A stretch of DNA of 26,476 bases from positions 1 through 26,476 of the forward strand of contig KN880731.1 of the NCBI GenBank assembly GCA_000934385.1, written 5' to 3'. The position numbers and the translations under genes were made by a program. The DNA is from Cylindrobasidium torrendii FP15055 ss-10 (Eukaryota > Basidiomycota > Agaricomycetes > Agaricales > Physalacriaceae). The notes below the pieces were generated by a model. The model ran no database searches and was not told the origin of the DNA. It was given only the letters and a program-made list of their open reading frames with translations. Position 1 is the stretch's first letter. The number at the start of each line of letters is the position of its first letter. Positions 19,207 through 26,476 of the stretch are shown in pieces.

Positions 19207-19956
19207 TCACGCGTGGAAAACTGTTGGACGCCCAAAGGAATCCCTAGAAAGGCGCTTTGTGATGGGACGAGCTGGGATGCTCCATACCGGCGTCTCACTG
19301 GGCAAAGCCTTGGGCGTGATGGGGGTGAATGGAGCCCTGCCCTTTGTTGCAGCAGGCGTGAGGACTGGCGTGGCCAGCTGCACACGCTTCGCAGGTCGAG
19401 CGCTAGCGCTAGGAGTTGCATCGCCAGCCTTGTGCTTCAACGAGGAAGGAAGCGGTGTCGAGGGGGTCTTCATGCACGACACAAGTTTGTTCTGCGTTTA
19501 TCTAGTTAGACAATAGAGCAAGAGAACACAATGGGAACGTACGGTTGACTCTGCCGCATCACCATGCTTATTCTTCCACCCAGCGAGCTCGATTTCGCAG
19601 GCCTTTAGTCCATCCCGAAGTTTGTTGTTCTCTGCCTGAACTTTCCCAGCCGCCCCTTTCCACCCCGAGACCTCCAACTTGAGTTTCTCGATTTCACTCG
19701 CCAGCGACTCATCTTGCGCGCGCATGCCGGTTGTACGGGCCTTCAGCGCCTTCACCTGCGCTTCCAGCTCCCTGATGTACTGGCCGTGCCGCTGAAGCTC
19801 GGCCACCAGCTGCCGACGCTCCGACCTCAGCTCCCTGTTCTCTGCCTGACTCTTCTTGTCTTGTGCACGGATATCGTGGAGGCGTTCGCGGTATGTCGCA
19901 AGTTCTTTGTGCGCACGTGTAAGCTGTGCGCGCAAAGCCTTTTCCTCACCAGACAT
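19207..19956 (-). CDS. Coiled-coil protein with Thr-Pro-rich tail, 232 aa, two exons
   Basis: Exons on the minus strand are 19543-19956 and 19207-19491, separated by a 51-base intron (GTACGT...CGCAG). Residues 1-135 are almost continuous heptad-like coiled coil rich in Glu, Lys, Arg, Gln and Leu (for example ELRSERRQLVAELQRHGQYI). The tail from about residue 140 is basic and carries many Thr-Pro or Ser-Pro pairs (KTPSTPLP, LATPVLTP, PFTPITPK, SETPVW), the minimal site of proline-directed kinases such as CDKs and MAPKs. A TATATATAT tract lies about 40 bases upstream. No known family is recognised. A small structural or spindle-type scaffold controlled by cell-cycle phosphorylation would fit but is speculative. 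The next gene upstream is the P450 at 20361-22451 on the same strand. Confidence 0.75.
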
Positions 19957-20360
19957 GACTGAGGGAAAGATGGTTCAGACAGGCGGACACGGCCTATATA
20001 TATCTTGTCCTAACAAAGGGCCATTATGGATGCAGGGCCGTCACGGGACCGTGTTTGGACTATCACGGGATCTGAAAAAGACCTTTCTTGGAGCGTATAT
20101 TCCATACAGAAGCTCTTTCACAGGAGGAATAGGAGAATGTAGATACGGCTATGCTACTGTTACAGCCATAAGCATAACCTCTCATGGCGACCCACCCTAC
20201 GAGGATTCAGAGCGTGTCTTGCTTTCACCGTGTCCTCATATCCGACAGATTAAGATGCAAAACGGTCGTGCAGGGATAAAGTTTATTCCATTCCATAAGT
20301 TTAAATATTGTGAGTCCAAGTCCGTACTATCGATGCAACAAAACGTATACAGTAGAAGCA
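19957..20360. promoter_or_regulatory. Upstream region of the coiled-coil gene with TATA tract
   Basis: About 400 bases between the P450 stop codon and the coiled-coil start on the same strand. TATATATAT at 19995-20003 lies 39 bases before the minus-strand ATG, a usual core-promoter distance. No other gene is seen. Confidence 0.55.
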
Positions 20361-22451
20361 CTACGCCAAAGGCCGGATAATTACCGGCAACTGCGAACCC
20401 GCCGCCATCTCATTTTTCACATATGGCCTCTGGACAATGCTCGAGAACGACACAATATCCTCATGTTTAACCGCGAGCTCAAAACCGAAGGCACGAAGCA
20501 AGGTGAAGACAATCGCCTTCGCTCTGTTCAACCTGTTAGCACGAACGGAAGCACAATATTCAGCCAACGTACTCGACAATAGAGAACCGATATCCAATGC
20601 AAGCGCGAGGACCACCCAAGAATGTCATCACGTTGCTCCAGACACCTGGGATGGCGGAAATCTCGGTCGGTGGGGCCTCCCAGCGCTCCGGCTTGAACTC
20701 GAGGGCATCCTCTCCCCAAAGTTTGGTGTCAGTGTTCATTGACAGAAGCGAAATCGCGACGAGATCTCCGGCTTGAACTCTAGGCTGAGATGAGTACTTC
20801 GCCACTCTACCATACAAGAAGTCACGCACGGAATACCGTCGAGGGCCTCCCCACTACGATCGATGATAGGTTCCGAAAGAGGAAGGATGTCGGCTTTGGT
20901 AGCGACGCGCTGAGTGAAGATGACGGGGGCATGGAGGCGCAGAGTTTCTCGAAGGACGCAGTCGAGGTATGGCAAGGCGCTGAGGTCTTCAGCTGACAAT
21001 GTATCGGTGGGAACTGCTAGTAGCTCCTCGCGCAGCTTCTTCTGGATTTCGGGTTTGCGTGTGAGGGCGTACAGCATCCAGGTTATTGCCGTAGCAGTCG
21101 TCTCATGTCCCGCAACAAAGAATGTGGGTACCTCTACTCCCCGTCAGTACACGGGCACGTGAAATGGGTCGTGCCACTCACGAGTGATCACGTCCTTATC
21201 CGACAACCGTTGATGTTCAGGAAGATCGGGGGACGTATTGGCCTTGACCAACAACGAGAACATGTCCCTTCCGGTTGTGGAAACCTTGTCGCCCAGTGCA
21301 ATCAGTGCTTTCGCCTCAGATAGTAAGGTGCTCCCGATGCGATCCATTGTCTTCTGTGCGCCAACTAGGATAGTTGCATTCCTTGAGGGCTGCATAGTAT
21401 GTATCAGGATGGATAATCCTACGCGCACATTGGACAGGCTTACCAGAAGTCGGAAGATGGGCACAAGGGCCTGGAGCATGCGCAAAGGACCAGCCCCGTT
21501 GGCGGAAATGGCGCTGAACGCGACTTGGAGTTCGTTGGTGCCCGCGTTGGCATCCAGAGCGTGGAAATCATATCCAAATCCTACGCGTAGGAAATGAGAT
21601 CCAAAGCTAAGACACGTAGAAAGGACCCCACCTGCCAAACCAATAATGTCAAGGGCAACGTTGCTCAACCAGTTGACAGAGTTTGATTGATATCCCTCAG
21701 GCGAGGAAGCGCAACCTTGTGCCAATATATCTCGAAGCTGCAGGTGTTATTTCGGCTATCCGGCTTCTTCAAAAATCCGAGCCTACCTGGAAAGACTTGT
21801 CGAAGAACGTTGGAACAAGCTCCTTCACATACGAATTTCCAAAAGCGGGATTCTGTGTGGACGTCAATAAATCCTACAGCGGATATCCACACTGCTGATG
21901 CCCACCATCACACGTCGCTAACAAGGAGTAAGTCGAGATATCTCCGCCATTTCGACTTGTCAACGTACCTGGCGTTTGTGTTCGTCGCCCTCGACTACGA
22001 GCACACCGGGACCCACCATCCTGCTTAGAGCGTACCGTTGTCCTTCATGCTTGGGATAGTCTCTGGCGTGATTAAGAAGATGGGCTACGGCCTTGGGGTC
22101 CGTAATCATCAGACGTGGTCGCTACAAGCCCGTTAATAACACGTATAAAGATGCTGTATCACATACTCCAAAGAACATTGAGTGTGTAATGGCGCGTCCG
22201 TACTGTTTGATCCATCCCGGAGCTGTGGGCTGTTCCACTCAGTAAGTGACTGGCTTCACCGAGATGGACATGAGGCTTACAGCAGCAGTCAACTCTTTCA
22301 CGTTGCCCCAGATGAAGCTGGGGCTCGGCGGTCCATTGAGCCTCCAAAGCGGATTCGTATAGTTCTTGTACACTGTCCATGCCCCGGCCGCAAGCAGCAA
22401 AGCAATGGACAGCCGCGCAGTGTCGTAGAAGGCGGAGGCAAAGTTGCTCAT
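20361..22451 (-). CDS. Cytochrome P450 monooxygenase (copy 1), 532 aa, eleven exons
   Basis: Exons on the minus strand: 22281-22451, 22167-22229, 21969-22121, 21906-21917 (12 bases), 21787-21852, 21632-21737, 21444-21580, 21182-21389, 20830-21133, 20573-20779, 20361-20532. All joins keep frame. A membrane anchor (residues about 11-28, [18 protein letters not shown]) is followed by a proline-rich hinge. Other landmarks are the helix-C region HKRQRRVMNPAFG, the oxygen-binding motif AGHETT (313-318), ETLR (E368, R371), FKPERW and the haem loop [13 protein letters not shown] with Cys467 as thiolate ligand. All essential motifs are present, so this is probably a working ER-bound monooxygenase. Substrate cannot be told from sequence. 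Its tandem neighbour at 23028-25086 shares most intron positions. This copy has two extra introns (21581-21631 and 20780-20829). The last intron is only 40 bases. Confidence 0.92.
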
Positions 22452-23027
22452 GATGAGCGTGTTGGGGGAAGTTGTGATTCGAGATGGAGGCTCAGAGCAT
22501 TATATACTCGCAGCAAAGAAGCGCTGATGATTGACGTAGACCGGTCTGGCAATCTTTGGCCATAGCCGATTTCCAACGGCTCTTTGGGAGACGAAATGAC
22601 GACCGGCAATGCCCTGACTCATCTTTTGTGACCTCTCAACCTGCTCTCAACCGTGCATGCTGGTGGGAGGCTCGGGAGTTGTTCTTGCCGCGCCCATTTA
22701 GGAAAGCCTGTTAAGCATTTCTGATGCGTCGATCTTGACCAAACACAAGAATAGTCACTGCGCACTGGCGATGTTCATTAATTCCTGCAGGATCCCAGGG
22801 GCTTTTCTCACCGGGGTTGACTGTCGAATGTAGGGTGGCTGCAGCAGTACACTGCACTGAGCCGTGGCGCGAACCAACAGGAGCACATTCATACAGCTGA
22901 CACGACACATCAGGGGGGAAATATACTAGACGTATAAGTTATAATTGGTACAGATAAAGTGTGTGGTATGGATCGGCTTCTGTGCTCTATGTACAAAGCA
23001 GGTAACATTCCCGAGCACCGCAACGCG
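22452..23027. promoter_or_regulatory. Spacer between tandem P450 genes with TATA box
   Basis: These 576 bases hold no gene. The complement of 22500-22506 reads TATATAA, 49 bases before the ATG of P450 copy 1, a likely core promoter. The rest would include the 3' untranslated region of copy 2. Confidence 0.55.
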
Positions 23028-25086
23028 CTAGCTTCCGGATACAGGTCTGATAATAACAGGAAGTTGTGCAGTGTCCAGGTCAGACGCCAAATATGGCCTC
23101 TGCACGACATAGCTTCGTGAGATTATATCCTCATGTCGCACAGCCAGCTCGAACTCAAACGCCCGTACCAGCGTGAACACAATGGCCTTTGTCCTACACC
23201 AGTCAGGTCAGAATACACTGCTCCACACTGGCGATGAGAGAATGTGCACTCACTCGGCCAACGAAAACCGATACCCTATACACGCTCGTGCACCCCCAAG
23301 GAAGGACATCATATTTCCCCAGACACCAGGAAGGGAAGACACGGCAGTGGGCAAATTCTCCCAGCGCTCTGGCTTGAACTCGTCCGCGTCTTCGCCCCAT
23401 ATTTCTGGGTCGACGTTCATGGCGAGGATGGGTATGGAAATTTGGGTGCCCTTTCCCACAGCGATAGAATCGTGAACGTTGCCCTTCCTATCGGTGATGG
23501 GCTTGCTCAGAGGAAGAATGTCGTCCTGAGTTGATATACGAGACGTTGTGGTGACCGGAGAGTGGAGACGCAGGGTCTCGCGTACGACAGCGTCTAGGTA
23601 TGGAAGGGCATTAAGCTCGTCGAAGCTGGGTGTCGAGGTGGGGACGCTCAACAGCTCGTTGCGGAGCTTCTGCTGGACGTGCGGTGCTCGCGTTAGGGCA
23701 AAGAGCATCCAGGCAAGTGCTGTAGCCGTGGTTTCGTGTCCTGCCACAAAGAATGTCGGTATTTCTGCAACCAGGAGTATGTCAGCTTCGTAGTTGACAG
23801 CGAGACTGCAACGCACGAGACATAACCTCCTCATCTGACATCCTCTGGTTTTCTGGTACTTCTGGCGATGTGTTCGAGCGTACAAGGAGAGACAACATGT
23901 CGCGCGCGTCCCACAATTTCTCGCCTGTTGCACTCTGTATTTGTTTGGCCTCCGCAAGTAGCCTGCCGGCGATGTCATTCATAGTTTTCTTAGCCTTGGT
24001 AATCGCCCTTTGCGCCTGTGTGGGCTGTTCGTGTTTTAGTCGTACTTCAAGTGTATAGACAGTTCACGTACGACGAGGCGTAGAAGGGGAACATGGCCTT
24101 GAAGAATTCTGAACACTGCAGAACCTGCGCCAAAGATGGTACTGAACGCTTCCTGTAGCTCGTCGTGCTCTGCGTGCGGTTCCATTGCATGGAAATCGTA
24201 GTTGAACCCAGCGCGCCCGATGATATCCAAGGTGAGTTTGGAGAGCCATGTCACGGCGTCCGTGCGGTAGATTCCGTCAGACCTAGAGGCGCATTCTTGA
24301 GCCCAGATGTCACGAAGCTAGAGGCGTAAATCGGTTAGATGGCCTACGGACATCGTGAAGTAAGTTCTTACTTCAAGGGACTTTTCCATAAAAACGGGGG
24401 ACAACTCTTTGACATATAGATTGCCGAATGCAGGATTCTTCGAAGGCGTGAGAAAATATTTGCGCGCTCAGTCGTGTAGGATGTTTACCATAATACGACG
24501 CTGGATCCAGCCAGATCGTTAGCACCACTGTCCACATGAAGCGTTTGGCAGACACGGACCTGTTTGCGATGCTGCTCGCCTTCTACCACAAGTACCCCAG
24601 AGCCCACCATCCGTGTAAGGTGGTACTGCAAGCTCGGCGGTTTCTTGTAGTTAGTCACGTCTTGCAAGATATGGGCAATCGCCTTCGTATCTGAGACGAT
24701 GAGGCGTTGCTTCTGCGGGGTCGGGAAGTTTAGCGCTTAGCAGGCGCATATTGAAGCAATTTGCATACAGAGAAGAATCCATAGCCAGATACCAGACGTC
24801 CGTATTTTCTAACGGCTTGTACTATGAATTTCTGCGTGGTGTTAGTTTCCTGCGACCAGAGGGTGTCGTCGATAGAGCAGAAACTGACCGGGTATCTTAT
24901 CCGTCCTATGTGTCCAACCAGGATATTCTCTGGAGGCGGTCCGTCGAACATATACGCAACATGGCACCGCCGTCGATGCACTGTCCTCCCTAACCAAAGC
25001 ACAAAGAATGTCAAGAGAGCAGAACTTAATAACGAGACCATGACAGTGATTGTGAGGAAGCAGGAGTTATCCGGTACTTGTGTCAT
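23028..25086 (-). CDS. Cytochrome P450 monooxygenase (copy 2), 540 aa, nine exons
   Basis: Exons on the minus strand: 24889-25086, 24769-24831, 24560-24712, 24489-24500 (12 bases), 24372-24437, 24072-24317, 23817-24024, 23254-23764, 23028-23193. The join is 541 codons without interruption. There is a membrane anchor at residues about 11-33, then HRKQRRIMNPAFG, AGHETT (323-328), ETLR (E378, R381), FKPERW and the haem loop [13 protein letters not shown] with Cys477. Exons 2 to 5 have exactly the lengths of their counterparts in copy 1 (63, 153, 12, 66), and so do the 208-base exon and the 511-base exon (304+207 in copy 1). The two genes are therefore a tandem duplication. The first intron (24832-24888) has a GTCAGT donor and an ACTAAC branch site. 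Function as an ER-bound oxidase is by family; substrate unknown. Confidence 0.92.
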
Positions 25087-26248
25087 TGAGGTCGTTATAT
25101 GCTGTTGTGCCAGGCCATATTGCCGTACATCCGTCCGTCCCTGCGGTTGTCGATTGGGGAGGTATTTCGGGTCTGTTGTGGATATTTTGGGTGTGAGTTA
25201 TTCAGGGAGTATTGAGCCATCGTAAGATGCTTGAAAAGAGAAGATGTAGCACGACCCAGTCTGTAGTCGTTGTCGAAAGCAGCTAGCCGCCGGAATATCC
25301 CGCGGCTATTGCTTGAGTCGATCGTCCACGTGATTGCGCATAATTCAATTGCAAGCGCCGTAGGAATTCATTTTGCCCTCGATGTTGCCTCAGTCGAGCT
25401 TATAGCGACGTAGGCCATGACGCAGAGCATCAACTGCAAGATGTGACTTCGGTACAAAGCCGAACAGTGTCCTGCCGCTACTGTGGGACGGTCTCTGAAT
25501 GTGTTGAAGTCTTACATCCATGGATTTATTTCTGCGTTGAGAACATTAGGAAAGCGTTCCAAATTCAGGGCAACAGAACTGCCGCAAGGTCCGCATATCC
25601 CCACCTGGACTAGTACTCTCATTCGGCAACTGCCGTGAGCCTTGGTATAAGAGCAGCCTAAGTGCAGCTCTTCTGTGAGGATTTGGTGAGGGTATATGTG
25701 TGAATGCCAAGATATTAATGACAGAAAATTGGCGGTTCTCTGATCTAGAAATGTTCTTCAGAATGTGCAAACACTTGTGGGTGGACAAAAGAGAGGAATG
25801 CAAATGTTGTGGGTCACCTGTATATTCTTGAGTAACCATAGTAAGTCTCTGTCCATCAAATACATATAAGTTTTTCCAGAATGTACATAGACTTAAGCTC
25901 CCAGTCGTACGTTGCGGTTGAAGCGTTAGTGGCACAACATTGGCACTGGAACCACGCGATATTAGCCTTTTAGACTCACCAGTATCTATACATACACATA
26001 GGGTGATCTTAATGGATTAAAACTGTTGCTAACATGACTCTTGCAGCTCGTGGTTCACGTTCAGACTTCAACAGTTCCAAGTGATGCGCCACCCAAGAGG
26101 GACGTGATCGGCCGATAACGCACAGGTGATGGCTTGCGAAATAATGATTGTATCTAATCTTGCCGAGCGGCCGATAGCCTCCGGCCGTGTTTGCCGAGCT
26201 TCGTGTCCTTAGGATGTTAAAGTCGTTGTTGACGATAAAGTAAAGGAT
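25087..26248. other. Intergenic region right of the P450 pair
   Basis: About 1.16 kb with no gene I can support. A 129-codon minus-strand open frame (25546-25935) shows no splice signals or motifs and resembles chance sequence. Near 26100-26200 there are short repeats of CGGCCGATA (26109, 26166) and TGCCGAGC. The first 200 bases should include the promoter of P450 copy 2, but no well-placed TATA box is seen. Confidence 0.4.
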
Positions 26249-26476
26249 TTATTCTGAGTAAAGTGGAACAGAGCTGTAAGGAGGGTAGGCTACAGTATGT
26301 CGTGCACGCGGTGAGTCACCGTGCGTATCAGGATTCAAAGGTGCCCACACAATCATGTACATAATGTCGCAACTACTCACAAGAATCCTCATTACCTCCA
26401 GCTCCTCACCAAAATCTATGATGGTAATGTCCCCCAAGAACTCTCTGACATATTGAGGGCAGTCTGCAAGATGGCA
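26249..26476 (-). CDS. Partial uncharacterised gene at the window edge
   Basis: The minus strand entering from the right edge reads CPQYVREFLGDITIIDFGEE followed by LEVMRIL, which looks like real protein. It then meets a possible donor (GTGAGT, starting near 26382). The open frame continues to a TAA at 26249, or an intron ending at CTGTAG (near 26291) could lead to a different short tail. Only the 3' end is inside the window, so neither the start nor the family can be determined. Confidence 0.35.
   Translation of the reverse strand, partial: CHLADCPQYVREFLGDITIIDFGEELEVMRILVSSCDIMYMIVWAPLNPDTHGDSPRARHTVAYPPYSSVPLYSE

Noticed and set aside
22182..22565. 127-codon plus-strand open frame
   Set aside because: It is antisense to the first exons and promoter of P450 copy 1.
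25546..25935. 129-codon minus-strand open frame
   Set aside because: Its composition looks random, it lacks convincing splice sites and no domain is recognisable.

Overview
The window looks like nuclear DNA from a mushroom-forming basidiomycete (Agaricomycetes). The genes are densely spaced and broken by many introns of about 40-60 bases, nearly all GT-AG. The gene families fit that group: a multi-exon integrase-core protein, an alpha-type protein kinase, an F-box protein and membrane-anchored cytochrome P450s in tandem. All gene models were spliced by eye, by keeping the reading frame and family motifs continuous across canonical splice sites.

Region 1 (about 447-10964) is the most unusual part. 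A 30-base sequence at 450-479 recurs as its reverse complement at 10932-10961 with 28 of 30 positions identical. Each copy is followed inward by a second shared block (494-508 and 10880-10893). The outer flanks carry the same three bases, ACT, on both sides. Between these ends lie (a) a complete 499-aa integrase-core protein with a D150-D209-E250 triad, reading leftwards; (b) an 859-aa alpha-kinase reading rightwards from a shared promoter region with two TATA boxes; (c) 1.4 kb without a recognisable coding gene but with promoter-like and splice-like signals; (d) a 740-aa protein whose C-terminal half has the HxD...H...R spacing of a 2OG-Fe(II) oxygenase; and (e) an array of near-perfect hairpins (10563-10800) plus a direct repeat next to the right end. 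The simplest reading is a roughly 10.5-kb terminal-inverted-repeat element carrying an integrase-like recombinase and cargo genes. This is an inference from one copy.

Region 2 (11.0-17.5 kb) looks like ordinary host chromosome: a broken or misread small ORF just outside the element, a large rhodanese plus protein tyrosine phosphatase gene, and an F-box gene.

Region 3 (18.0-25.1 kb) is all on the minus strand: an uncertain gene or pseudogene, a short coiled-coil protein rich in Ser/Thr-Pro sites, and two tandem cytochrome P450 genes. The P450s share most intron positions, including a 12-base micro-exon. The last 230 bases hold the edge of another minus-strand gene.
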